Assembly (NCBI GenBank): GCA_937900065.1
Contig: CALCDS010000152.1
Coordinates: 1-5,941 of the forward strand
Length of the DNA: 5,941 bases
Source of the DNA: an uncultured Clostridiaceae bacterium
GTDB taxonomy: Bacteria > Bacillota > Clostridia > Clostridiales > Oxobacteraceae
Direction of reading: 5' to 3'
The translations under genes were made by a program, and so were the position numbers. This document shows positions 1 to 5,860 of this stretch, piece by piece. The notes under the pieces were generated by a model. The model was not told where the DNA came from. It was given only the letters and a program-made list of their open reading frames with translations, and searched no databases. How positions within the stretch are numbered: position 1 is the stretch's first letter; each line of letters opens with the position of its first letter.

Positions 1-55
1 AGACAAACTAATAATTTAAAGTGCCTTTGGCAAAACATTAAGGAAGTTTGTCTTG
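1..55. repeat. Palindromic direct repeat, copy 1
   Basis: This is a 55-bp unit repeated without any change at 77-131. It begins with AGACAAACT (1-9) and closes with the reverse complement AGTTTGTCT (45-53), so its ends form a 9-bp stem. At its centre is a small hairpin, TGCC (22-25), TTT, GGCA (29-32). The copy starts exactly at the window edge, so the array may continue upstream. The 21 bp separating it from copy 2 (56-76) end in CATAATA, as does the sequence after copy 2. No open reading frame crosses it. The repeat is seen directly; its function is unknown. Confidence 0.9.
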
Positions 56-76
56 ATATTCGCTTCGCTCATAATA

Positions 77-131
77 AGACAAACTAATAATTTAAAGTGC
101 CTTTGGCAAAACATTAAGGAAGTTTGTCTTG
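77..131. repeat. Palindromic direct repeat, copy 2
   Basis: This copy is identical over 55 bp to the one at 1-55. Its terminal stem is one pair longer: AAGACAAACT (76-85) with AGTTTGTCTT (121-130). A cruciform or RNA hairpin could be built from this stem, then TAAT (88-91) with ATTA (113-116), then TGCC (98-101) with GGCA (105-108), with small internal loops between them. The copy lies 45 bp upstream of the yerC start, so it could be a terminator-like or insulating hairpin, a binding site, or a promoter-bearing repeat. None of these can be chosen from the sequence alone. Confidence 0.9.
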
Positions 132-153
132 CTGCTTGGTTTTGCTTCATAAT
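124..153 (+). promoter_or_regulatory. Candidate promoter for yerC
   Basis: TTGTCT (124-129, 4 of 6 matches to TTGACA) and CATAAT (148-153, 5 of 6 matches to TATAAT) are separated by 18 bp. The -35 lies inside the right arm of repeat copy 2. Transcription would start near 160, giving a short leader before the ribosome binding site at 165-171. The equivalent pair after copy 1 is TTGTCT (48-53) and CATAAT (70-75) with a 16-bp spacer. This is inferred from consensus matching only. Confidence 0.4.
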
Positions 154-175
154 AAAAATGCAATGAGGTGGTCAT

Positions 176-484
176 ATGCCTGAGTTTCATTCGAAACTTC
201 AATCCAAAGAATTAGATGAATTATTTGAGGCTATACTTGTTTTAAAGACTAAAGAGGAATGTTACAGATTTTTTGAAGATATATGCACTATAAATGAACT
301 TCAGGACCTGTCGCAAAGGTTGGAAGTTGCTAAAATGCTTAAAGAGAAAAAAACTTACTTTGAGATTGCAGGAAAGACAGGGGCCAGTACAGCGACCATA
401 AGCAGGGTTAACAGGTGCCTCAACTATGGTGCCGATGGTTATAACCTGGTGTTGAAAAGATTATATGATAAAAGCAGCACCTGA
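176..484 (+). CDS. yerC: YerC/YecD family TrpR-like DNA-binding regulator
   Basis: This 102-residue protein belongs to the YerC/YecD family, small cytoplasmic proteins with the Trp repressor fold. The N-terminal half is helical. Residues about 59-83 form the helix-turn-helix, with the hallmark stretch EIAGKTGASTATISRVNRCL (63-82), where the second helix would read DNA. The length is typical of the family. The ATG is preceded by GAGGTGG (165-171) at a 4-base spacing, which supports this start. In Bacillus the homologue also sits upstream of pcrA and ligA, matching the order here. Its ligand and target genes are not established as far as I know. The family resembles TrpR in fold, but tryptophan binding should not be assumed. 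It appears to be transcribed alone, because a hairpin terminator overlaps its stop codon. Confidence 0.93.
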   Translation: MPEFHSKLQSKELDELFEAILVLKTKEECYRFFEDICTINELQDLSQRLEVAKMLKEKKTYFEIAGKTGASTATISRVNRCLNYGADGYNLVLKRLYDKSST

Positions 485-498
485 TGGGTGCTGCTTTT
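471..498 (+). terminator. Intrinsic terminator of yerC, overlapping its stop
   Basis: A perfect 11-bp stem, AAAGCAGCACC (471-481) with GGTGCTGCTTT (487-497), encloses the loop TGATG. The yerC stop codon TGA (482-484) lies in this loop, so the left arm encodes the last residues of the protein. The T run after the stem is short (TTTT, 495-498, mostly within the stem), so termination may be incomplete. Confidence 0.75.
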
Positions 499-502
499 CC
501 GA

Positions 503-531
503 TTGACAGGGGGCCCGACTTTTGTCATAGT
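503..531 (+). promoter_or_regulatory. Candidate promoter for pcrA
   Basis: A perfect -35 box, TTGACA (503-508), stands 17 bp before CATAGT (526-531), a 4 of 6 match to the -10 box. A run of TATATATTAT follows and could supply an alternative -10. It lies just after the yerC terminator and is the best promoter seen before pcrA. Use of it would give a leader of about 230 nt containing the repeat at 596-716. Confidence 0.55.
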
Positions 532-595
532 ATATATTATGATGAAAGGTTCCCCTTTTTTATTTCATAAGCAGCATATAAAAGAGGATTAAAAA

Positions 596-716
596 TTATT
601 TTTGCCGATTTAGAGCAGTCAAAGCGAGATGCAGAGTTTAGTAGACCGATAAAACCGTGATGGTTTTTGTATAAATATCTTTCTGCTTGCTTGGATTGCT
701 CAAAAATCGAAAATAA
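596..716. repeat. Dispersed palindromic repeat, diverged copy A
   Basis: The right arm (687-716) contains GGATTGCTCAAAAATC (693-708), shared exactly with 3335-3350 and, allowing one extra base, found inverted at 5868-5884. The left arm (596-627) is an imperfect reverse complement of the right arm: TTATTTT, CGATTT, GAGCA and AAGC all match in order. A small hairpin, AAAACC (651-656) with GGTTTT (662-667), lies between the arms. The core differs from the copy at 3161-3355, so this is either an old copy or a related subtype. It fills most of the spacer before pcrA and has no convincing gene; a 64-codon minus-strand frame here follows the repeat. Confidence 0.7.
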
Positions 717-770
717 ACTTGAAAGAAACATTTTATATAGAACAACGGAAGGTATGGGTGTTGAAACAGT

Positions 771-3146
771 ATGATTGAATCAGCTAAAAGAGATGAATAC
801 TTTAAACTCAGGGACAGGATAATAGAGCTAAGCTATAGTCATTTGAATGATCGCCAGAGGGAAGCAGTGCTTAAGACCGATGGGCCTGTGCTCATTTTAG
901 CAGGCGCTGGTTCAGGCAAAACAACGGTATTGGTAAACAGGATAGCAAACCTCATAAAGTTTGGGACCGCATATAAAAGCGATTACATGCCGGATGAGCT
1001 TTCCAAGGATGACCTTCAGCTTATGAGGGATTGGATATCATTGAATGAATCCTCATCAGGAAAAATCAAAGGAAATGGAATTGAAGAGCTAACTGGAGTG
1101 GGCGTCTATCCCGGGAGCATACTCGCCATAACATTTACAAATAAAGCTGCAGGCGAAATGAGAGACAGGGTGGAGAAGCTTATAGGAGAAGATGCGAGGG
1201 ATATGTGGATAGGCACGTTCCACGCAGTATGCGCCAGGATATTGAGAAAGGATATAGACCGGTTGGGTTACAATAAAAACTTTACCATATTTGATACAAG
1301 CGATCAGCAAACTCTGATGAAGCACTGCATAAAGGAACTGAATGTGGATGAGAAGATGTATCCTCCTAAAATGGTACTGGAAGTTATAAGCAATGCAAAG
1401 GATGAACTTAAGACCAGCGATCAATATATTAGAGACAACCAATTTGATTTCAGGGCAAAAAAGATCGGCGAACTATATTCGCTTTATCAGCATAAACTAT
1501 TTAAAAACAATGCCTTGGACTTTGATGATATGATAATGAAAACAGTTGAGCTTTTGAGCACTCAGAAAGATATATTGGATTATTACCAGCACAAGTTCAA
1601 ATATATACTTGTCGATGAATACCAGGATACGAATCATGCACAATATGTGCTCATATCGCTCATTGCGTCAAAGCGCAAAAACCTCTGCGTTGTCGGAGAC
1701 GACGATCAGAGCATATACGGGTGGAGGGGTGCCGATATAAGGAACATACTTGAATTTGAAAAGGAATATCCCGATGCCAAGGTGATAAAACTTGAGCAAA
1801 ACTACAGGTCGACAAAAGTGATACTTGAAGCTGCAAACGATGTGATAAGACATAATTCCGAAAGGAAGCAGAAGACACTTTGGACCAAGAATGCAGATGG
1901 CGATAAGATAACAGTTTATGAAGCCATAAATGAACATGATGAAGCCAAATTCATTGCATCTGAGATACTTAAGGGCGTTGATGAAGGAAGAAACTACAAT
2001 GAATATGCAGTGCTTTACAGGACAAATGCACAGTCAAGGGTCATTGAGGAAATGTTCATGAATTACAGGATACCTTACAGGATCGTAGGCAGCCTTAAAT
2101 TCTATGACAGGAAGGAAGTCAAGGATATACTGTCATATCTAAGGCTCATACAGAATCCTGCGGATGATGTGTCCTTAAGAAGGATAATAAACGTGCCTAA
2201 GCGAAGCATAGGCGATACCACGGTTGAGAAATTGAGCAAACATGCTCTTTCAAATGGGATGAGCATGCTAAATGCTGCGCTTGATTCGAACAATGTTGAA
2301 GGATTGTCTAAAAGGACGGCTCTATCAGTAAATAGATTTGGACAGCTTATTGCAAAATACGCGGATTCATATGATAGTTTCACTATCCCAAACCTGATTG
2401 AAAGCATATTGGATGATACGGGTTATATAAGCCAGCTTGAAGCATCCGGGGAAGTTGAGGACGAGACGAGGATAGAAAACATACAGGAGTTTGTCTCGGC
2501 TGCAGCCGAATTTGAAAAAACGAGCGAGGATAAATCGCTTGGAGCTTTTCTTGAAAGCGTTGCCTTGATATCGGATATAGATACTGTAGAAGATGACGAG
2601 CATGCCGTAATAATAATGACATTGCACAGTGCAAAGGGATTGGAGTTCCCAGTCGTGTTCATGGCCGGGATGGAGCAAGGGGTATTCCCGCACATACAGT
2701 CCATGGAAAATGAGGAAGACCTTGAGGAAGAAAGAAGGCTGTGTTATGTCGGCATAACAAGAGCCAAGGAGAAACTTTATATGTCATATGCATTTGAGAG
2801 GACCATCTTCGGCAGGACCCAGTGCAATGGCGTATCGGAATTTTTAGACGAGATACCTAAAAATTGCATCGAAGGCATGGAAACAAAGCCTGCCTCAAGA
2901 ACAAAGGAACAGAGGGTTGAAAATATAATAAAAAGGCCTCCCATACTTTCAATAAAGGAAGAGAAAGCTATTTTGGACAGTGGCAAGATTAAGATCGGAA
3001 GAAAGGTCAACCATAAAAAGTGGGGGCTTGGGACAATCATATCGGCGGTAAAAGTCAAAGACGATTGTGAAATAACGGTTGCATTTGACAGCCAGGGAAT
3101 AAAGAAGCTTTCAGCCAAATATGCGCCGTTGGAGTTTTTAAGCTAG
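771..3146 (+). CDS. pcrA: ATP-dependent DNA helicase PcrA/UvrD (clostridial variant)
   Basis: This 791-residue superfamily 1A 3'-to-5' DNA helicase drives unwinding in repair and helps clear stalled replication and transcription complexes. All family motifs are visible: Q motif (about 25-32), Walker A GAGSGKT (45-51), motif Ia AITFTNKAA (119-127), TFHAVCARILR (149-159), motif II VDEYQDTN (281-288), motif III GDDDQSIYGWRGAD (309-322), motif IV QNYRS (343-347), motif V TLHSAKGLEFPVVF (617-630) and motif VI YVGITRAKEKL (659-669). A C-terminal Tudor-like domain (about 743-790, with VNHKKWGLG), which in PcrA contacts RNA polymerase, completes it. It exceeds the usual 720-750 residues because of a leader of about 20 residues and an insertion of about 50 residues (63-113) between Walker A and motif Ia. 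An in-frame TGA at 762-764 fixes the start at or after 771. The ribosome binding site is weak (GGGTG, 756-760). Confidence 0.96.
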   Translation: MIESAKRDEYFKLRDRIIELSYSHLNDRQREAVLKTDGPVLILAGAGSGKTTVLVNRIANLIKFGTAYKSDYMPDELSKDDLQLMRDWISLNESSSGKIKGNGIEELTGVGVYPGSILAITFTNKAAGEMRDRVEKLIGEDARDMWIGTFHAVCARILRKDIDRLGYNKNFTIFDTSDQQTLMKHCIKELNVDEKMYPPKMVLEVISNAKDELKTSDQYIRDNQFDFRAKKIGELYSLYQHKLFKNNALDFDDMIMKTVELLSTQKDILDYYQHKFKYILVDEYQDTNHAQYVLISLIASKRKNLCVVGDDDQSIYGWRGADIRNILEFEKEYPDAKVIKLEQNYRSTKVILEAANDVIRHNSERKQKTLWTKNADGDKITVYEAINEHDEAKFIASEILKGVDEGRNYNEYAVLYRTNAQSRVIEEMFMNYRIPYRIVGSLKFYDRKEVKDILSYLRLIQNPADDVSLRRIINVPKRSIGDTTVEKLSKHALSNGMSMLNAALDSNNVEGLSKRTALSVNRFGQLIAKYADSYDSFTIPNLIESILDDTGYISQLEASGEVEDETRIENIQEFVSAAAEFEKTSEDKSLGAFLESVALISDIDTVEDDEHAVIIMTLHSAKGLEFPVVFMAGMEQGVFPHIQSMENEEDLEEERRLCYVGITRAKEKLYMSYAFERTIFGRTQCNGVSEFLDEIPKNCIEGMETKPASRTKEQRVENIIKRPPILSIKEEKAILDSGKIKIGRKVNHKKWGLGTIISAVKVKDDCEITVAFDSQGIKKLSAKYAPLEFLS

Positions 3147-3160
3147 GTTCTATAGTAGAT

Positions 3161-3355
3161 ATGTTGACTTTTGAGCATCCTTGTTCGCCCGTTCACGCTT
3201 TTTAAGTTCTAAGGCGAGATTGCCTTGCTTATCAAGAACTTTTGCAACTCGTTTCACTCAGACAAGCAAAAGTTCTAGGATTCGCTTCGGCAATCTCGCC
3301 AAGAACTTAGCAAAAGTGTTCACACCACTCACTTGGATTGCTCAAAAATCAACAT
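3161..3355. repeat. Dispersed palindromic repeat, best-preserved copy B
   Basis: This 195-bp element is folded on itself. The outer arms 3161-3224 and 3289-3355 are imperfect reverse complements. ATGTTGA (3161-3167) pairs with TCAACAT (3349-3355), and GGCGAGATTGCC (3213-3224) pairs perfectly with GGCAATCTCGCC (3289-3300). A separate inner stem joins AGAACTTTTGC (3235-3245) with GCAAAAGTTCT (3266-3276). The right part (3276-3355) recurs inverted at 5861-5941 with about 75 of 81 aligned positions equal, counted by eye. It starts 15 bp after the pcrA stop and may act as a transcription terminator or processing site, though no long T run follows. The 67-codon TTG-initiated frame at 3181-3384 is best read as repeat sequence, not a gene. 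It may be a small non-autonomous mobile element; no transposase is present. Confidence 0.88.
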
Positions 3356-3365
3356 TATGTTTTAA

Positions 3366-3382
3366 TATAATAGATATCTATT
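3366..3382 (+). promoter_or_regulatory. TATAAT box overlapping a 14-bp palindrome
   Basis: TATAAT (3366-3371) overlaps a perfect palindrome, AATAGATATCTATT (3369-3382), about 100 bp upstream of ligA. No good -35 box lies 16-18 bp upstream; that position falls in the right arm of the repeat. It could be a weak or activator-dependent ligA promoter with an operator, or a chance AT-rich match. The rest of the gap up to the ligA ribosome binding site (3383-3468) shows nothing recognisable. Confidence 0.3.
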
Positions 3383-3482
3383 GATATGAGATACTCTCTC
3401 TGCATAGGGGAAATAAATCATACTTTGATAGAGCTTTAATTTAGGTAACTTGAGTTAAAGGGATTAAAAAGGAGGTATTCAG

Positions 3483-5471
3483 ATGGATGCCCGAAAGAGG
3501 ATCGATGAGCTTAAAAAGGCATTGAACCATCACAATTACAGATACTATGTGCTTGACAGCCCCGAAATAAGCGATTATGAATACGACATGATGATGAGGG
3601 AGCTTGAAAATCTTGAACGAGAAAATCCGGAGCTTGTTACTCCTGATTCGCCGACGCAAAGGGTCGGTGGCGAACCGTTGAAGGAATTCAAGAAAGTCGT
3701 CCATACGGTTCCGCTTCAAAGCCTTCAGGATGTTTTCAGCTTTGAGGAGCTTAAAAATTATGATGTCAGGGTAAGAAATATGCTGGACCGCCAGCCTGAG
3801 TACATAGTTGAATTAAAAATAGATGGATTATCGGTCGCATTGCTGTATGAAAACGGCAAGCTGACAAGGGGTGCTACCAGAGGTGACGGCAATGTGGGCG
3901 AAGATGTAACATTAAATTTAAAGACCGTAAAAAGCATACCGCTTAGCATAGATGACAATAACCTGCTTGAGGTAAGAGGAGAAGTGTACCTTCCTAAAAA
4001 AGGATTTATTGAGCTCAACGAAAAGAGGGAGGAGCTTGGAGAGTCTTTGTTCGCAAACCCGCGGAATGCTGCGGCAGGTTCGCTGAGGCAGTTGGACCCC
4101 AAGATAACGGCATCCAGGTCGCTTGACATATTTGTGTTCAATGTGCAGCGATATGAGGGAAAGCCGTTTGTCACACATCTTGAAAGCCTTGAATATTTGA
4201 AGAAGCTTGGATTTAAGGTAAGCCCTGAAAGGGTGCTGTGCAAAAGTATAGATGAGGTTTGGAAAGCGATAAAAGTTCTCGGTGAAAAAAGGGGGGAGCT
4301 TGCTTTTGGAATAGACGGCATAGTCATAAAGGTGAACTCGCTAAGGGAAAGGGAGATTTTAGGTACGACCGCCAAAACGCCGAGATGGTCGATAGCATAC
4401 AAATTTCCGGCTGAGAGAAAAAAAACGAGGCTAAAGGATATAATAGTAAATGTGGGAAGAACAGGGGTCCTTACGCCTATGGCAATGCTTGAACCTGTGA
4501 GGATCGCCGGGTCGACCGTATCAAAGACCACGCTTCACAATGAAGATTATATAAAAGCAAAGGACATAAGGATAGGAGACAATGTGATAATACAAAAAGC
4601 CGGCGACGTTATACCGGAGGTGGTGGAGCCTGTAGTCGAAGACAGGGCCGGGGATGAAAAGATATTTAAAATGCCCGGTGTCTGTCCTGAATGCGGAGCT
4701 CCTGTTGAAAGGCCGGAAGGTGAAGCCGCGGTAAGGTGCACCAATGTGGCGTGTCCAGCACAGCAAAGAAGGGCTATACAGCATTTTGTATCCCGGGATG
4801 CGATGGATATCGACGGATTGGGCCCGCAAATAATATCCCAGCTTCTAGACAAAAGACTCATACATGATTCTGCCGATTTATATTATTTAAATTATGATAA
4901 TCTCATAGGCTTGGAGCGGATGGGCGATAAGTCGGTCAAAAATTTACTGGATGCCATTGAAAGAACAAAGAGCAACGATCTTGACAGGCTTATAAATGCA
5001 TTAGGGATAAGATACACAGGACAGAAAGCCGCCAAAAAACTTTCAAAACATTTCGGATCTATGGAGAGGTTGGCCCATGCTTCGAAAGATGAGTTGATGG
5101 CGGTTGATGACATAGGATTAAAGATGGCTGATACGATATATGACTTTTTTCGAAACGAGGCCAATCTTGAGTTTATAAAGAGATTGGAATCTGCCGGGGT
5201 AAACATGCTGTCAAAGGAGTCCGATTTGACAAAGCCTCAAATTTTCAAGGACCTCACTTTTGTGCTTACAGGCACATTGTCAGGCTATACTCGCGAAGAG
5301 GCGGGAGATATGATCGAAAGTTTAGGCGGAAGGGTGTCTGGGAGCGTGTCTAAAAAGACATCATATGTGCTGGCAGGCGAAGAGGCAGGTTCTAAGCTAA
5401 AAAAAGCCGAACAGCTCGGCATAAAGATAATAGATGAGGATGAGTTCAATAAAATGATACAGAATGATTAA
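3483..5471 (+). CDS. ligA: NAD+-dependent DNA ligase LigA
   Basis: This is a complete 662-residue bacterial DNA ligase. It seals nicks between Okazaki fragments and after repair, using NAD+ to adenylate itself. The NAD+-binding Ia domain (YYVLDSPEISDYEYD, 21-35) is followed by the adenylation domain with KIDG, where K112 is the predicted AMP-accepting lysine. Further motifs are EVRGEVYLP (163-171), NPRNAAAGSLRQLD (192-205), GIDGIVIKVN (276-285) and WSIAYKFP (302-309). An OB-fold (about 318-385) follows, then a four-cysteine zinc finger (C401, C404, C419, C424), helix-hairpin-helix repeats (about 440-580) and a C-terminal BRCT domain (about 587-662). No key residue is missing. The start is set by AAGGAGGT (3469-3476), 6 bases before the ATG. 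Its distance from pcrA (336 bp, with a large hairpin) suggests separate or attenuated transcription despite the conserved gene pair. No dedicated terminator was found after it. Confidence 0.98.
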   Translation: MDARKRIDELKKALNHHNYRYYVLDSPEISDYEYDMMMRELENLERENPELVTPDSPTQRVGGEPLKEFKKVVHTVPLQSLQDVFSFEELKNYDVRVRNMLDRQPEYIVELKIDGLSVALLYENGKLTRGATRGDGNVGEDVTLNLKTVKSIPLSIDDNNLLEVRGEVYLPKKGFIELNEKREELGESLFANPRNAAAGSLRQLDPKITASRSLDIFVFNVQRYEGKPFVTHLESLEYLKKLGFKVSPERVLCKSIDEVWKAIKVLGEKRGELAFGIDGIVIKVNSLREREILGTTAKTPRWSIAYKFPAERKKTRLKDIIVNVGRTGVLTPMAMLEPVRIAGSTVSKTTLHNEDYIKAKDIRIGDNVIIQKAGDVIPEVVEPVVEDRAGDEKIFKMPGVCPECGAPVERPEGEAAVRCTNVACPAQQRRAIQHFVSRDAMDIDGLGPQIISQLLDKRLIHDSADLYYLNYDNLIGLERMGDKSVKNLLDAIERTKSNDLDRLINALGIRYTGQKAAKKLSKHFGSMERLAHASKDELMAVDDIGLKMADTIYDFFRNEANLEFIKRLESAGVNMLSKESDLTKPQIFKDLTFVLTGTLSGYTREEAGDMIESLGGRVSGSVSKKTSYVLAGEEAGSKLKKAEQLGIKIIDEDEFNKMIQND

Positions 5472-5503
5472 AATATAGGATTTATCTTTCAAATGCGTTA
5501 TGG

Positions 5504-5532
5504 TTGACAAAAACTTATTGAAATTCTATAAT
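5504..5532 (+). promoter_or_regulatory. Consensus sigma-A promoter of the T-box unit
   Basis: TTGACA (5504-5509) and TATAAT (5527-5532) are both perfect matches and stand exactly 17 bp apart. Transcription would start near 5539-5540, right at the 5' end of the T-box leader. It lies 32 bp after the ligA stop, so the leader is independently and probably strongly transcribed, with control left to the riboswitch. Confidence 0.92.
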
Positions 5533-5538
5533 TTCTTT

Positions 5539-5793
5539 GTGAGTTTAGCTATGAAAGGGAAGAGTAGATTTGCAGACGAAACACAGAGAGCCGGAGACGG
5601 TGGAAATCCGGCATAAGTATGCACTTTGAAAATCACCCCGGAGCTGCAGGCTGAAATGTCAGTAAGCCTTGCCGGTTTTCCCACCGTTAATGAGGGATCA
5701 GCATCTATGGTGTGCTGTAAAGATGGGTATTATGCCAAATCAGGTGGTACCGCGAATTTACCTTCGTCCTGTTATGTGAGACGAAGGTTTTTT
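5539..5793 (+). promoter_or_regulatory. T-box riboswitch leader, probable tRNA-Ile sensor
   Basis: This leader senses uncharged tRNA and lets transcription continue when the tRNA lacks its amino acid. Stem I base pairs TAGCT (5546-5550) with AGCTG (5642-5646), then GGG (5557-5559) with CCC (5636-5638). Its top is GCCGGA (5590-5595) with TCCGGC (5607-5612), closing a GGTGGAA-type loop. The specifier region reads GAAA-ATC-A (5628-5635), which lines up base for base with the GAAA-GGC-A of B. subtilis glyQS as I recall it. The codon ATC at 5632-5634 therefore suggests isoleucine. The T-box AGGTGGTACCGCG (5742-5754) forms the antiterminator: AGG (5742-5744) with CCT (5768-5770) and GCG (5752-5754) with CGT (5765-5767). 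This leaves a TGGTACC bulge whose TGGT fits a tRNA ending in ACCA, as expected for tRNA-Ile. A 60-codon frame inside it is not a gene. Confidence 0.95.
5761..5793 (+). terminator. T-box regulated intrinsic terminator
   Basis: An 8-bp perfect stem, CCTTCGTC (5761-5768) with GACGAAGG (5780-5787), has an 11-base loop and is followed by six T (5788-5793). Its left arm overlaps the right half of the antiterminator (5765-5770), so the two structures exclude each other, as expected for a T-box. It may also stop transcripts reading through from ligA. Confidence 0.95.
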
Positions 5794-5860
5794 GATTCTA
5801 CGACATAATTTAAAATAAAAGAGGGAGCTATGCCACTATAAGCGGCAAAGTTTAAAGATA
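5794..5860 (+). other. Post-T-box stretch with a three-codon reading frame
   Basis: Here the start of the regulated gene would be expected. A ribosome-binding-like GAGGGAG (5821-5827) precedes ATG at 5830-5832, but the frame reads only ATG CCA CTA and stops at TAA (5839-5841). TGCC (5831-5834) could pair with GGCA (5844-5847) in a weak hairpin over this start. No other frame from here is a credible gene. It may be a remnant of a lost gene start, a chance match, or a minimal leader frame. The real target may lie beyond the repeat that follows. Confidence 0.4.

Noticed and set aside
1..131. Possible CRISPR array
   Set aside because: There are only two copies, the repeat is 55 bp and the spacer 21 bp, and no cas genes are present; these dimensions do not fit CRISPR.
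545..561. AAAGG/CCTTT hairpin followed by T residues, resembling a terminator
   Set aside because: The stem is only 5 bp and would lie within about 10 bases of the predicted transcription start, so it is unlikely to terminate.
539..592. 17-codon frame ATG ATG AAA ... TAA just after the pcrA promoter candidate
   Set aside because: There is no ribosome binding site and it would be leaderless; nothing supports translation.
537..731. 64-codon minus-strand frame between yerC and pcrA
   Set aside because: It covers the diverged repeat, part of its sequence is set by the repeat arms, and it matches no protein family I know.
3181..3384. 67-codon plus-strand frame starting at TTG
   Set aside because: It lies almost wholly inside the palindromic repeat, has no ribosome binding site, and its sequence is explained by the repeat. 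Such frames are easily misannotated as hypothetical proteins.
3758..4531. 257-codon minus-strand frame opposite ligA
   Set aside because: It is a shadow of the ligA reading frame with no recognisable domain and no sign of its own translation signal.
5626..5808. 60-codon plus-strand frame downstream of ligA
   Set aside because: It runs through the T-box specifier, antiterminator and terminator; the RNA structure explains the sequence.
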